Below are positions 29,668 to 39,168 of a stretch of 64,000 nt of DNA, piece after piece (positions within the stretch are counted from its first letter, which is position 1; the number at the start of each line of letters is the position of its first letter). A model generated the notes under the pieces. It saw only the letters and a program-made list of their open reading frames with translations, made no database searches and was not told the DNA's origin. Origin of the DNA: Chitinibacter fontanus (GTDB lineage: Bacteria > Pseudomonadota > Gammaproteobacteria > Burkholderiales > Chitinibacteraceae); NCBI RefSeq assembly GCF_013423785.1, contig NZ_CP058952.1, forward strand, positions 2,197,665 to 2,261,664. Direction: 5' to 3'. The translations under genes were made by a program, and so were the position numbers.

Positions 29668-30894
29668 TTAACCGCCCACCGCGGCCCCCATTTTGAAGAT
29701 GGGAAGGTACATGGCGATGACCAAACCTCCGATTAGGGTCCCTAGTACGACCATAATGACGGGTTCCATCAGGCTAGAGAGCGCTTCAACCGCATTGTCG
29801 ACTTCTTCTTCGAAGTAGTCCGCTACCTTGCCCAGCATGCTATCAAGCGAACCTGATTCCTCACCAATGGAGACCATTTGCAAAACCATATTTGGAAACA
29901 CATTCGTGTTCTGCATGGCGGTTGTTAAATTGGTACCAGTACTGACTTCAGATTGAATCTTTTGGGTTGCTTGCTTGTAGATGATATTACCTGCGGCCCC
30001 ACCTACTGATTCGAGTGATTCCACCAGCGGAACACCTGCTGCAAACATCGTCGCTAAGGTGCGTGTCCAGCGTGCAATAGTGGCGTTGCGCACAATCTCA
30101 CCAAATATCGGCAGCTTGAGCAGTAAACGATCCATGAAAAATTGCAGCTTTTCTGATTTCTTCCATGCTTGCAGGAATAAATAGATGCCACCAAAAATCC
30201 CGCCGAAAATAATATACCAGTAGGTAACGAAAAAGTCCGAAATGGCCATAACCAGTAGGGTTGGGCCGGGTAGATCCGCTCCAAAGCTTGAGAATAGCTC
30301 TTTAAAGGCTGGGATTACGAAGATCATAATGACAGCAGTGATCACAAAAGCGGCCACAATCACCGCTGTTGGGTAGAACATCGCTGATTTGATTTTCTTT
30401 TTAACGGCGAGAATTTTTTCTTTGTAGGTAGCCAGACGAGCCAGTAGGGCATCCAAAATACCTGCTTGTTCACCGGCCTGTACTAGGTTGCAATATAGGT
30501 TATCAAACTGATTTGGGTGTTTTCTGAAGGCTTGTGTAAGTGAAGAGCCTGTTTCGATGTCTGTTTTAATTTCTAGCAATAGTTTCGTTACCGACGGGTT
30601 GCTGTGACCTTTTGCGACGATATCAAAAGCAGTCAGTAGTGGTACGCCTGATTTCAGCATGGTCGCCAGCTGTCGAGTAAACATGGTGATATCTTGGTCG
30701 GAGATCTTTCTGCCTGCGCCAAGGCGAACTTTTTTAACGCTGGTGACATTAATGCCTTGACGGCGTAAGGTGCTTTTCACAACATTTTCGCCGCTCGCAC
30801 GCATTTCACCTTTTACGATCTTATTAGTACGGTCTTTTCCTTCCCAGCGAAAGGCGAACTCTTTGGCTGCTGGACTTTTTGTTTTTACGGCCAT
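29668..30894 (-). CDS. pilC: type IV pilus inner-membrane platform protein PilC
   Basis: PilC (408 aa) is the inner-membrane platform on which the PilB motor turns or pushes to assemble the pilus. Two GspF-type domains are visible, at about residues 72-195 and 275-397. Hydrophobic segments lie near 173-195, 212-243 and 375-400. The second domain shows the typical VSIGEESGSLDSML and YFEEEVDNAVEALSSLMEP segments. It starts 14 bp after pilB. Confidence 0.96.
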   Translation of the reverse strand: MAVKTKSPAAKEFAFRWEGKDRTNKIVKGEMRASGENVVKSTLRRQGINVTSVKKVRLGAGRKISDQDITMFTRQLATMLKSGVPLLTAFDIVAKGHSNPSVTKLLLEIKTDIETGSSLTQAFRKHPNQFDNLYCNLVQAGEQAGILDALLARLATYKEKILAVKKKIKSAMFYPTAVIVAAFVITAVIMIFVIPAFKELFSSFGADLPGPTLLVMAISDFFVTYWYIIFGGIFGGIYLFLQAWKKSEKLQFFMDRLLLKLPIFGEIVRNATIARWTRTLATMFAAGVPLVESLESVGGAAGNIIYKQATQKIQSEVSTGTNLTTAMQNTNVFPNMVLQMVSIGEESGSLDSMLGKVADYFEEEVDNAVEALSSLMEPVIMVVLGTLIGGLVIAMYLPIFKMGAAVGG

Positions 30895-30908
30895 CTTGCT
30901 ACCCCTTG

Positions 30909-32615
30909 CTAGATATTTGTTACTGCCATTACCTCTTCTAGTGAGGTTAGGCCTTGTTTGACTTTGCGAAGGCCCGCCTCGCGTAGGCTGAGTACCCCTT
31001 CGCGACGGGCTTGATCGGCAATATCAATTGCATTGCCGTGGTTCATAATAAGTCGATTGATTTCGTCGGTAATCGGCATGACTTGGTAAATGCCTACCCG
31101 TCCTTTGTAGCCCGTACCTTTGCACAAATCGCAGCCAGTCGGACCATAGGGTTCCCAGGTTCCATCGAGATCTTCCTGAGTAAAACCAGCATCAAGCATT
31201 GCTTGAGGTGGAATTTCAACATGTTTTTTGCAGCTACATAGACGACGAGCTAGGCGCTGGGCGGTAATCAAAATAACTGACGAAGCAATATTAAACGGTT
31301 GAATGCCCATATTGAGCATCCGGGTTAACGTTGTTGGCGCATCGTTCGTGTGTAGGGTTGAAAAAACCATGTGCCCAGTTTGGGCGGCCTTAATTGCAAT
31401 GTCGGCAGTTTCCAAATCACGGATCTCACCTACCATGATAATATCTGGATCTTGCCGTAAGAAGGCCTTCAGTGCGGCAGAGAAGGTCAGCCCTGCTTTG
31501 TCGTTGACATTGACTTGGTTGATGCCAGGTAAGTTGATCTCACAGGGATCTTCCGCTGTGGAGATATTAATATCGGGCTTATTTAGTAAATTTAAGCAAG
31601 TATACAGAGATACGGTTTTACCCGAGCCTGTTGGTCCGGTAACTAGAACCATCCCATAAGGGCGCTGAATAGCGTCAAGAATAATGGCTTTTTGGTCTGG
31701 GTCGTAGCCGAGAGCATCAATGCCGAGTGTCGCAGATGATGGATCCAAAATACGCATTACAATCTTCTCACCATGCATGGTGGGAAGTGTGGAAACCCGG
31801 AAGTCGATTGCCCGCGATTTGGATAGCACTAACTTCATACGACCATCTTGAGGGATGCGTTTCTCTGAAATATCCAACTTAGAAATTACTTTAATCCGCG
31901 ATGAGATTTTTTCTTTGATCGCCAGCGGGGGTTGGGCAATCTCGCGTAATACGCCGTCGACCCTAAAGCGGATGCGATAAAATTTCTCATAAGGCTCAAA
32001 GTGGATATCTGAGGCGCCGGTGTTGATGGCATCCATCAGCATCTTTTGCAGATATTTGACGACAGGTGCATCGTCAATATCTTGGCCCATTTGGGTTTCC
32101 GCGGCACTCGGTTCTTGTTCGCCGCCTTCTAGGGCAAGGTCAGCTTCGTCGATCACCATGTCTTTGAGGCTGGCACCAGTTGCCTCAATGGTTTTATTGA
32201 GCAGGACAATTAGTTTATTGTCTTCGACAATAATGGGTTCAACTTGTGAGTTGGTTTGAAACCGGACTTTTTCAACCGCTTCAAGGTTGGTGATGTCGGA
32301 AAGACCAATGAATAGCTTGGTGCCACGCTTAAATAATGGCACGAGGCGCTGCATGCGCATGACGTTGTTGTCTAGCAGACCTTGAGGTAAGTAGCTGGAA
32401 TCAATTCGATCAAGGTCGAGTAGCGGGTAGCCAAATGTTTGCGCGGAAAACTCCGCAACTTCGCGTGCAGTCAGTTTCTTGCTTTGGGTTAGCTGCTCAA
32501 TGAAAGTGGTTTTATTGCTAAGGGCGGCCGACTGCAACGCTTCAGCGTCGGTTTCGCTTAGTCGTCCGTGTTGGACCAACAAACGGGCGAGGCCGGAAAT
32601 TTGCGGGGTGCTCAT
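30909..32615 (-). CDS. pilB: type IV pilus assembly ATPase PilB
   Basis: PilB (568 aa) is the hexameric motor ATPase for pilus extension. The N-terminal domain (about 1-150) is the GspE/PilB type. The ATPase core holds Walker A GPTGSGKT (327-334), the acidic box around 355-400 with Walker B IIMVGEIRD (392-400), and the STLHTND histidine box (419-425). A zinc site is formed by C460, C462, C495 and C498. The start has GGAG upstream. It opens the run pilB-pilC-pilD-coaE-zapD-yacG. Confidence 0.97.
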   Translation of the reverse strand: MSTPQISGLARLLVQHGRLSETDAEALQSAALSNKTTFIEQLTQSKKLTAREVAEFSAQTFGYPLLDLDRIDSSYLPQGLLDNNVMRMQRLVPLFKRGTKLFIGLSDITNLEAVEKVRFQTNSQVEPIIVEDNKLIVLLNKTIEATGASLKDMVIDEADLALEGGEQEPSAAETQMGQDIDDAPVVKYLQKMLMDAINTGASDIHFEPYEKFYRIRFRVDGVLREIAQPPLAIKEKISSRIKVISKLDISEKRIPQDGRMKLVLSKSRAIDFRVSTLPTMHGEKIVMRILDPSSATLGIDALGYDPDQKAIILDAIQRPYGMVLVTGPTGSGKTVSLYTCLNLLNKPDINISTAEDPCEINLPGINQVNVNDKAGLTFSAALKAFLRQDPDIIMVGEIRDLETADIAIKAAQTGHMVFSTLHTNDAPTTLTRMLNMGIQPFNIASSVILITAQRLARRLCSCKKHVEIPPQAMLDAGFTQEDLDGTWEPYGPTGCDLCKGTGYKGRVGIYQVMPITDEINRLIMNHGNAIDIADQARREGVLSLREAGLRKVKQGLTSLEEVMAVTNI

Positions 32616-32642
32616 AACAAAAAAATCACTCCAGTTGGATTA

Positions 32643-32694
32643 TTGATAGTATCAAACGCCATGAATTATTGGTCTATGAGCGGCGTTATATCAA
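32643..32694 (-). promoter_or_regulatory. pilB promoter with palindromic operator-like site
   Basis: On the minus strand, TTGATA (32689-32694) and AATAAT (32665-32670), 18 bp apart, make a plausible sigma70 promoter. Between the promoter and the ribosome binding site lies the perfect palindrome TTGATA-G-TATCAA (32643-32655, read on the plus strand), which could be an operator. Confidence 0.45.
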
Positions 32695-32855
32695 TAAAAT
32701 ATCTTTTCTAGTCTAGCAGATGAAGATTGATTGCGCGGAATTGGCATCGCATTTCATGGATATGTGTTGCTTACGACGCGTCAAAATGGCCTGTTCAGAT
32801 TTGAGGGTGCGTCGCTGTGCCGTGGTTAGTTGGTTCTTTCTTTGGGTATTGCTGT

Positions 32856-33662
32856 CTAGCCCTTGCTTAGAAAGGCCTCTAGCACAATACGTGTCCCTAT
32901 ATATCCTAGGAATAGCACGGCAAAAGCAACAAGGGTCCAGTTGGCGGCAAATCGGCCGCGCCAGCCTTTGATGTGATTGCCTAGCAGTAAGCCGCCAAAT
33001 AGTAGCCATGAGCTGAGGCCAAATACGGTTTTGTGCGACCACTGGACCACGATGCCATGGGCTTGCTGATTTAATAGAGCGCCAGCAATGAGGGCGATAG
33101 TGAGTAATGTAAAGCCAGTTGTAATGGTGCCGAACAAGAGCTTTTCGAGGGTTAGTAGCGGGGGGAGTTTGCGAGCAAGTAATTTTCTTGCGTGGTGATG
33201 TAGCGTGCTATCGGTTAGGCGCATGAGCACTGCCAGCCCAGCGGCGATGAATAAGAAACTTTGTGCAAACATGGCGAGCATAAAGTGCACACGTGAAAGG
33301 CCGGATTGCGCATAAGAAATCAGATGTCCCTGTGGGAGCGCTAGCGCCAATGCCATAAATGCGGCCGAAAAAGCGAAGAGTGGTGGTTCTAAACCATCAA
33401 GGTTCCAGCGAATTCTGCCAAGGCAATAAATCAATATGGCCAGCCATGCGGTTAGTGAAAGTGCTTCCGCTGCGCCAAAGAATGTGGGTGATTGCAGTAG
33501 TGTGTTGGCAATGACTATGCCGTGTGCAGTTAGGCCAATGCCGAGCGCGGCAAGGCTTATATTTGAATTGAGAGCGTGTTTTCCTGCTAGTCGGGTTTGG
33601 CAGAAGTGCCAGCCGAGAAGTAGGTAAACAAATAAAGAGAGCAGCGCAAGCAAAGTCAGCAC
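32856..33662 (-). CDS. CcsA/YpjD-family integral membrane protein
   Basis: A 268-aa protein with about eight membrane helices and the cytochrome c assembly (CcsA-like) pattern. The C-terminal WSHKTVFGLSSWLLFGGLLLG followed by HIKGWRG is typical of the YpjD group, which lies beside ffh in many betaproteobacteria. Histidines in the HFMLAMFAQS and WSHKT regions could be haem-related. The true function is not established for this group. It is divergent from ffh, with 81 bp between. The region downstream to pilB (240 bp) holds the pilB promoter and no other convincing gene. Confidence 0.75.
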   Translation of the reverse strand: MLTLLALLSLFVYLLLGWHFCQTRLAGKHALNSNISLAALGIGLTAHGIVIANTLLQSPTFFGAAEALSLTAWLAILIYCLGRIRWNLDGLEPPLFAFSAAFMALALALPQGHLISYAQSGLSRVHFMLAMFAQSFLFIAAGLAVLMRLTDSTLHHHARKLLARKLPPLLTLEKLLFGTITTGFTLLTIALIAGALLNQQAHGIVVQWSHKTVFGLSSWLLFGGLLLGNHIKGWRGRFAANWTLVAFAVLFLGYIGTRIVLEAFLSKG

Positions 33663-33743
33663 GGCAATTGAGGTAAAATAGAAAGTAGTTAAGTCTAACA
33701 GAGCGGGTGCCGCTGCGGCATCTGTTGTTCAAGGAATCGTTGC

Positions 33744-35087
33744 ATGTTTGAAAACTTGTCTGGCCGCTTGGGCGGCGTCGTTAAAACCTTGCGTGGTCAT
33801 TCGCGTCTGACTGAAGACAATATTAAAGATGCGCTACGCGAAGTGCGTATGGCATTGCTTGAGGCAGATGTGGCCTTGCCGGCGGTGAAGCAATTTATTG
33901 CCGACGTAAAGGTGCGAGCCGAGGGTAAAGAAGTTGTAGGTAGCTTAACACCGGGTCAGGCGGTGATCGGTGTGGTTTATGAAGAGTTAACCAAGCTGAT
34001 GGGGGCGCAAAATGATGCGCTCAATCTGGCCGCGCAGCCGCCGGCAGTGATTTTGATGGCGGGCTTGCAGGGGGCGGGTAAGACCACGACCTCGGGTAAG
34101 TTGGCCAAGCTGCTAAAAGAGACGCAAAAGAAAAAAGTATTGCTGGTTTCAACTGACGTATATCGCCCAGCTGCGATTGAGCAGCTCAAAACCTTGGCGG
34201 GTCAGTTGCAGGTGGAGTGGTATCCGTCCGATGTGACGCAAAAGCCGGTTGATATTGCCAATGCGGCGATTGATTATGCCAAACGTCATTTCTTTGATGT
34301 GCTGATTGTCGATACGGCCGGTCGTTTGGCGATTGACGAAGCAATGATGCAGGAGATCAAGTCTCTGCATGCTTCGGTTAATCCGGTTGAGACGCTGTTT
34401 GTTGTCGATGCAATGCAGGGGCAGGACGCGGTGAATACTGCGCAGGCCTTTAATGAAGCGCTGCCACTAACTGGTGTGGTGTTGACCAAGATGGACGGTG
34501 ACTCACGTGGCGGTGCGGCGTTGTCGGTGCGGCATATTACGGGTAAGCCGATTAAATTTTTGGGTACCGGTGAGAAACTGACTGGCCTTGAGCCGTTCCA
34601 TCCAGACCGTATGGCAAGCCGTGTGCTCGGCATGGGCGATGTATTGTCGCTGATCGAAGATGTGCAAAATTCGGTTGATGAAGCCGAAGCGCTGAAGATG
34701 ATGAAAAAGGTCAAATCTGGCAAAGGATTTGATCTGGAAGACTTTAAAACCCAGATTCAGCAAATGAAAAAAATGGGCGGCATGGCGGCATTGATGGATA
34801 AGCTGCCGGGGCAATTGAGTGCGATGGCCGATAGTCAGGTGACGGATAAGGCGGTAACACGGATTGAAGGGATTATTAATTCGATGACCCCATTGGAGCG
34901 CCGCAAGCCTGAGTTGCTCAAGGCGAGTCGTAAGCGCCGGATTGCTGCGGGAGCCGGGGTGTCGGTGCAGGAAGTGAATCGTTTGCTCAAGCAGTTTGAG
35001 CAAACGCAGAAGATGATGAAGCAGTTCTCGGGTGGCGGCATGATGAAAATGATGCGCGGGCTCAAGGGCTTAATGCCGGGGATGTAA
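33744..35087 (+). CDS. ffh: signal recognition particle protein Ffh
   Basis: Ffh (447 aa) binds 4.5S RNA and signal sequences and, with FtsY, brings ribosomes to SecY. The N domain (1-90) is followed by the GTPase domain with GLQGAGKTT (about 107-115), DTAGR and TKMDGD. The methionine-rich M domain ends in QKMMKQFSGGGMMKMMRG. It is divergent from the CcsA-like gene, and rpsP follows after about 100 bp. Confidence 0.97.
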   Translation: MFENLSGRLGGVVKTLRGHSRLTEDNIKDALREVRMALLEADVALPAVKQFIADVKVRAEGKEVVGSLTPGQAVIGVVYEELTKLMGAQNDALNLAAQPPAVILMAGLQGAGKTTTSGKLAKLLKETQKKKVLLVSTDVYRPAAIEQLKTLAGQLQVEWYPSDVTQKPVDIANAAIDYAKRHFFDVLIVDTAGRLAIDEAMMQEIKSLHASVNPVETLFVVDAMQGQDAVNTAQAFNEALPLTGVVLTKMDGDSRGGAALSVRHITGKPIKFLGTGEKLTGLEPFHPDRMASRVLGMGDVLSLIEDVQNSVDEAEALKMMKKVKSGKGFDLEDFKTQIQQMKKMGGMAALMDKLPGQLSAMADSQVTDKAVTRIEGIINSMTPLERRKPELLKASRKRRIAAGAGVSVQEVNRLLKQFEQTQKMMKQFSGGGMMKMMRGLKGLMPGM

Positions 35088-35119
35088 TCGCCGTTCGTGC
35101 GATGGTTTTGTATTTGGTC

Positions 35120-35148
35120 TTGCAGCTGCTGGTAAATTCTGGCATGAT
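35120..35148 (+). promoter_or_regulatory. promoter for rpsP operon
   Basis: TTGCAG (35120-35125) and CATGAT (35143-35148) are 17 bp apart, with a TG one base before the -10 box, an extended -10 form. Confidence 0.45.
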
Positions 35149-35186
35149 TGCGAGCTTATTTTTATTTACCAATATTGGGTTTTATT

Positions 35187-35432
35187 ATGGTCGTGATTCG
35201 TCTTGCTCGCGGTGGCTCAAAAGATCGCCCGTTCTACAACGTTGTAGTGACTGATTCTCGCAACCGCCGCGATGGTCGTTTCATCGAGCGCGTTGGCTTC
35301 TACAATCCACAAGCTGCTGGTGCTGCTGAAGAGTTGCGCTTTGTTGCTGATCGTCTGAACTACTGGTTGGGTGTTGGTGCACAGCCTTCTGATACCGTAG
35401 CTCGTTTGATCAAACAGCAAAAAGCGGCCTAA
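35187..35432 (+). CDS. rpsP: 30S ribosomal protein S16
   Basis: S16 (81 aa) helps fold the 5' domain of 16S r[24 protein letters not shown] and the [18 protein letters not shown] segment are typical. ATG 35187 is chosen over an in-frame ATG 13 codons upstream, which lies in the promoter leader. It opens the classic rpsP-rimM-trmD-rplS operon. Confidence 0.96.
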   Translation: MVVIRLARGGSKDRPFYNVVVTDSRNRRDGRFIERVGFYNPQAAGAAEELRFVADRLNYWLGVGAQPSDTVARLIKQQKAA

Positions 35433-35439
35433 TTTTTCC

Positions 35440-35988
35440 GTGGTGAAAAATCTTAAAGCCTCGTCAGTGGAAGCTCAGGGTGCCGTGCCGGATGATCTGG
35501 TGGTGATGGGTTACATTAGCGGGGCTTTTGGTATTCAGGGTTGGGTTAGTTTAATTGCTGATACGCAATACGCTGATAGTTTGCTTGACTACAAAACATG
35601 GTGGTTGGGTAAAAATGGTCAGTGGAAGTCGTATCAGGTTGCGGATGCACATGTTCAGCCGAAAAAGCTCGGTGCCAAGCTGCAAGGGGTTAACGATCGG
35701 GATGCTGCCTTTGCTTTAAAAGGTTGCGAGATCGCAGTGCCGCGCAGCGAAATGCCTGAGCCGGAAGAGGGTGAATACTACTGGGCTGATTTGATTGGTC
35801 TGGCGGTAGTGAATACGCAGGGTGAACGCCTTGGTGTTATTGATAAGCTGTTCGAGACTGGCGCTAACGATGTGATTGTCGTTAAGGACGGTGATGAAGA
35901 GCGTTTGGTGCCTTTTGTGGGGCACGTCGTGTTGGATGTTGATCTTGATGTGCGTGTGATGCGCGTGGATTGGGGGCTGGATTTTTAA
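35440..35988 (+). CDS. rimM: ribosome maturation factor RimM
   Basis: RimM (182 aa) aids maturation of the 30S head and binds S19. The N-terminal RimM domain starts at [16 protein letters not shown] and the C-terminal PRC-barrel holds [14 protein letters not shown]. The start is taken as GTG 35440, 7 bp after rpsP. Downstream GTG or ATG codons near residues 22-23 would give a protein closer to the family N-terminus, so about 20 residues are uncertain. Confidence 0.92.
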   Translation: MVKNLKASSVEAQGAVPDDLVVMGYISGAFGIQGWVSLIADTQYADSLLDYKTWWLGKNGQWKSYQVADAHVQPKKLGAKLQGVNDRDAAFALKGCEIAVPRSEMPEPEEGEYYWADLIGLAVVNTQGERLGVIDKLFETGANDVIVVKDGDEERLVPFVGHVVLDVDLDVRVMRVDWGLDF

Positions 35989-36002
35989 TCCGGGCCGTAT
36001 CA

Positions 36003-36794
36003 ATGTCTGAACTAAAAAATCCACAGCGTGGTATGCAGTTTGATGTGGTGACCTTGTTTCCCGAGATGTTTGGCGCCATTACTGCGCACGGTGTTACGCG
36101 CCGGGCGGTAGAGTTGGGCTTGATTGGGGTGGAGACTTGTAATCCGCGTGACTTCACTAGGGACAATTATCATCGTGTTGATGATCGGCCGTTTGGTGGT
36201 GGTCCGGGGATGGTGATGTTGCCTGCGCCGCTGGATGCTGCGCTTGGGTATTGCAAGCAACGTCAATTGGCGTCTGGCTTGCAGCCTTATACGGTGTATT
36301 TGTCCCCTCAGGGTGCGCCGTTAACACATCTGAAGGTGGCTGAGTTGGCGCAAAAGCCGGCTCTGGTTCTGTTGTGTGGGCGTTATGAGGGGGTGGACGA
36401 GCGGGTGATTGCCTCGCACGTCGATGAGGAAATCTCGGTGGGTGATTATGTGTTGTCGGGTGGCGAATTGCCCGCGATGATCGTAATTGATGCCGTGTCC
36501 CGTCTGTTGCCTGGGGTATTAAATACTGCGGCCAGTGCGGTGGAAGATTCGTTTGTGGATGGGTTGCTGGATTGTCCGCATTACACCCGTCCCGAAGTTT
36601 ATCGCGATATGGTGGTGCCTGAGGTTTTGTTGTCGGGGAACCATGCCGCAATAAGGCGCTGGCGTTTGAAGCAGTCGCTGGGGCGCACTTGGGTGCGTCG
36701 TCCGGATTTGCTGCAAACACGCCAGTTATCTAAAGAAGAGGCTCGTCTTCTGGCTGAATTTAAAACTGAATATTCGGCGCTACCGCAAGAGTGA
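36003..36794 (+). CDS. trmD: tRNA (guanine-N1)-methyltransferase TrmD
   Basis: TrmD (263 aa) methylates G37 of tRNAs with SAM, preventing +1 frameshifts. The SPOUT trefoil-knot motifs are [13 protein letters not shown] and [15 protein letters not shown]. The N-terminal core begins at [14 protein letters not shown] 36003 is used; a TTG at 35970 and an ATG at 36033 are alternatives. It lies 14 bp after rimM. Confidence 0.96.
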   Translation: MSELKNPQRGMQFDVVTLFPEMFGAITAHGVTRRAVELGLIGVETCNPRDFTRDNYHRVDDRPFGGGPGMVMLPAPLDAALGYCKQRQLASGLQPYTVYLSPQGAPLTHLKVAELAQKPALVLLCGRYEGVDERVIASHVDEEISVGDYVLSGGELPAMIVIDAVSRLLPGVLNTAASAVEDSFVDGLLDCPHYTRPEVYRDMVVPEVLLSGNHAAIRRWRLKQSLGRTWVRRPDLLQTRQLSKEEARLLAEFKTEYSALPQE

Positions 36795-36832
36795 TTGCGG
36801 CAGAAGGTACAAGCCTCATATGGAGCATTAAA

Positions 36833-37213
36833 ATGAACTTGATTCAACAACTCGAGCAAGAAGAAATCGCCCGTTTGGGTAAAACCCTGCCAGAATTTGC
36901 GCCAGGCGACACTGTTGTCGTATCGGTAAAAGTGAAAGAGGGTAATCGTGAACGTCTGCAGGCTTACGAAGGCGTAGTTATCGCTAAGCGTAACCGCGGT
37001 CTGAACAGCAACTTCATCGTTCGCAAAATTTCTTCTGGTACTGGCGTTGAGCGTACATTCCAGACTTACTCTCCATTGGTGGCTTCGGTTGAAGTTAAAC
37101 GCCGTGGTGACGTTCGTCGCGCTAAACTGTACTACCTCCGTGATCGTTCAGGTAAATCTGCACGCATCAAGGAAAAATTGCCAGCGCGCAAAGTGGCTGC
37201 TCCTGCTGCTTAA
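36833..37213 (+). CDS. rplS: 50S ribosomal protein L19
   Basis: L19 (126 aa) lies at the 30S-50S interface. [17 protein letters not shown] and the VREGN-like [19 protein letters not shown] segment are typical. ATG 36833 with GGAG at 36822-36825 is preferred over an in-frame upstream ATG overlapping trmD. The C-terminus is slightly extended ([12 protein letters not shown]). It ends the rpsP operon. Confidence 0.97.
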   Translation: MNLIQQLEQEEIARLGKTLPEFAPGDTVVVSVKVKEGNRERLQAYEGVVIAKRNRGLNSNFIVRKISSGTGVERTFQTYSPLVASVEVKRRGDVRRAKLYYLRDRSGKSARIKEKLPARKVAAPAA

Positions 37214-37243
37214 TTGCCCGGCATCGGTGCTTGTCGCTGAAAT

Positions 37244-37279
37244 AAAAAACCCCGTCTTCGCAAGAAGTCGGGGTTTTTT
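37244..37279 (+). terminator. bidirectional terminator between rplS and ispB
   Basis: AAAAAACCCCG at 37244-37254 pairs with CGGGGTTTTTT at 37269-37279. An inner CTTC/GAAG stem and a GCAA tetraloop cap it. A-run and T-run flank both sides, so it should serve both convergent genes. Confidence 0.9.
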
Positions 37280-37296
37280 ATTGGGGTGATGCTAGA

Positions 37297-38265
37297 TTAG
37301 CTGTTGCGATCAATGGCTAGGTCAGCCAGTGCAAGTAGCGCTTGGGTATGTGGCGAATCAGGTAGTTGAACGAGACATTCTTTGGCGAGTTGGGCTTCTT
37401 TTTGCGCGACATTGCGTGCGTATTCAAGCGCGCCGGATTGCTGTACGGCATTGAGTACGGCGCTAAAATTTTCTCGCTTGGCGTGCTCAAGTGCGTCTTT
37501 AACGGTGGCGGCCGCATCGGCTTGGCCGTGGCGCATTACATAAATTAATGGCAGGGTTGGCTTGCCTTCGGCGAGATCGTCGCCCAGTGATTTGCCGATT
37601 TCTTCTTGTTTGCCTGAGTAATCAAGTACGTCGTCAATAATTTGGAAGGCGGTGCCTAGATGCATGCCGTAGCGGGCGAGTGCGTCTTCGGTGCTGGCGT
37701 CTTGGTTGGCTAGGATCGCGCCAAGGCGTGACGCGGCTTCGAATAGCTTGGCTGTTTTGTAGCGGATCACTTTTAAATAATCGGCTTCATCGATGTCGAT
37801 ATTGCCAATATTCATCAGCTGCAATACTTCGCCTTCTGCAATGATGTTGGTGGCGTCTGACAGTACTTCCATGATCCGCATTGAGCCGCAATTCACCATC
37901 ATTTGAAAGGCGCGGCTGTATAAAAAGTCGCCGACCAGTACGCTGGCGGCGTTGCCAAATAGGGCGTTGGCAGTGTCGCGGCCACGGCGTAGACTTGATT
38001 CATCCACGACATCATCGTGCAGTAGTGTTGCAGTGTGAATAAATTCGATTACTGCCGCCAGTTCGTGGTGGTGCTGGCCTTGGTAGCCAAGTGCTTGGGC
38101 TGAAAGTAGGGTAATCATCGGGCGCAGACGTTTGCCGCCGGAGGCTACAATATACTCGGCCACTTGGCGCACCAAAACAACATCGGAGTAGAGGCGGTCA
38201 CGAATGACGTTGTCCATGATGGCCATGTCGGCATCTACGACCGACTTTACAAACTGCATCGACAC
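37297..38265 (-). CDS. ispB: octaprenyl diphosphate synthase
   Basis: A 322-aa long-chain trans-prenyl diphosphate synthase that makes the ubiquinone side chain from isopentenyl diphosphate. The two aspartate-rich motifs are DDVVD (84-88) and DDVLD (211-215), and GGKRLRP lies at 43-49. Product length (C40) is inferred from family and lineage. It is divergent from rplU-rpmA-obg, the usual proteobacterial neighbourhood. Confidence 0.95.
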   Translation of the reverse strand: MSMQFVKSVVDADMAIMDNVIRDRLYSDVVLVRQVAEYIVASGGKRLRPMITLLSAQALGYQGQHHHELAAVIEFIHTATLLHDDVVDESSLRRGRDTANALFGNAASVLVGDFLYSRAFQMMVNCGSMRIMEVLSDATNIIAEGEVLQLMNIGNIDIDEADYLKVIRYKTAKLFEAASRLGAILANQDASTEDALARYGMHLGTAFQIIDDVLDYSGKQEEIGKSLGDDLAEGKPTLPLIYVMRHGQADAAATVKDALEHAKRENFSAVLNAVQQSGALEYARNVAQKEAQLAKECLVQLPDSPHTQALLALADLAIDRNS

Positions 38266-38408
38266 GCTGTGTTTACCCTTTGGGTTAAGGCTTGGCGCTG
38301 TAGGAGCTGCGCACTAGCTGGTTAACTGATAATCGCATGATTTTAGCAGAAGATGCATAGCTTCGCCCGTTTTGCGCTGTTTTTCTGTGGGTGCTTGCAG
38401 TTAAGTCC

Positions 38409-38437
38409 TTGACTTTATTAAAGCATAGCTTTAACAT
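38409..38437 (+). promoter_or_regulatory. rplU promoter with inverted repeat in the spacer
   Basis: TTGACT (38409-38414) and TAACAT (38432-38437) are 17 bp apart. The spacer and -10 contain a perfect inverted repeat TTAAAGC-ATA-GCTTTAA (38418-38434). The leader that follows holds a 7-bp hairpin CGTGCCG/CGGCACG before the ribosome binding site AGGAG. Confidence 0.65.
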
Positions 38438-38515
38438 GCTCGATTCCCAATTTTGGGGATGCGTGCCGGTGTGAATAGTCCGCGGCACGTTGGGTCAAAC
38501 TCTTAGGAGCTTGTT

Positions 38516-38827
38516 ATGTATGCAGTCGTAAAAACTGGTGGCAAGCAGTACAAAGTTGCTATCGGCGAAAAACTTAAAGTAGAACAGATATCTGCAGACA
38601 TCGACAGCCAAATCGTACTGAATGAAGTATTGATGGTGGCAGACGGTGATGCGGTTGTGATTGGTGCCCCAGTGGTTGCCGGCGCTTCCATCAAAGCTAC
38701 AGTTATTTCTCAAGGTCGTGGTGAGAAGGTTCGCATTTTCAAAATGCGCCGTCGTAAACACTACATGCGTCGTGCTGGCCATCGCCAGAACTACACTGAA
38801 ATTCGCATTGACGAAATCGTTAAGTAA
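38516..38827 (+). CDS. rplU: 50S ribosomal protein L21
   Basis: L21 (103 aa) binds 23S rRNA with help from L20. [23 protein letters not shown] and the ending [21 protein letters not shown] are typical. The AGGAG ribosome binding site is well placed. It is the first gene of rplU-rpmA. Confidence 0.98.
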   Translation: MYAVVKTGGKQYKVAIGEKLKVEQISADIDSQIVLNEVLMVADGDAVVIGAPVVAGASIKATVISQGRGEKVRIFKMRRRKHYMRRAGHRQNYTEIRIDEIVK

Positions 38828-38842
38828 TTAAGGAGCTGAACC

Positions 38843-39115
38843 ATGGCACATAAGAAAGCTGGTGGTAGTTCGCGTAACGGTCGCGATTCAGAAGCCAAAC
38901 GCTTGGGTATCAAAGTTTACGGTGGTGAATTGATTCCTGCTGGTTCTATTATTGTTCGTCAACGTGGTACTGAATTCCACGCTGGTGACAATGTAGGTAT
39001 GGGCAAAGATCACACCCTGTTCGCTAAAGTTGATGGCTATGTACAATTTGCAGTGAAAGGCGCTCTGAAGCGTCGGACTGTAACTGTACTGCCTTACACT
39101 GGCGAAGAAGCTTAA
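38843..39115 (+). CDS. rpmA: 50S ribosomal protein L27
   Basis: L27 (90 aa) reaches the peptidyl-transferase centre with its N-terminal tail. The sequence [20 protein letters not shown] has no extra N-terminal leader of the kind cleaved in Firmicutes. It lies 15 bp after rplU and is followed by a terminator. Confidence 0.98.
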   Translation: MAHKKAGGSSRNGRDSEAKRLGIKVYGGELIPAGSIIVRQRGTEFHAGDNVGMGKDHTLFAKVDGYVQFAVKGALKRRTVTVLPYTGEEA

Positions 39116-39137
39116 GCTTCTTTGTTAGTTTGCTTTG

Positions 39138-39168
39138 AAAGCCCTATCCTAGTGATGGGGCTTTTTTT
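39138..39168 (+). terminator. intrinsic terminator after rpmA
   Basis: AAAGCCCTATC (39138-39148) pairs with GATGGGGCTTT (39154-39164, one G-U pair), and seven Ts extend from 39162 to 39168. Confidence 0.85.

Noticed and set aside
32713-33042. Small frame between the CcsA-like gene and pilB
   Set aside because: Mostly antisense or alternate frame of the CcsA-like gene, with no zinc-finger or lipoprotein pattern of the small genes sometimes found here.
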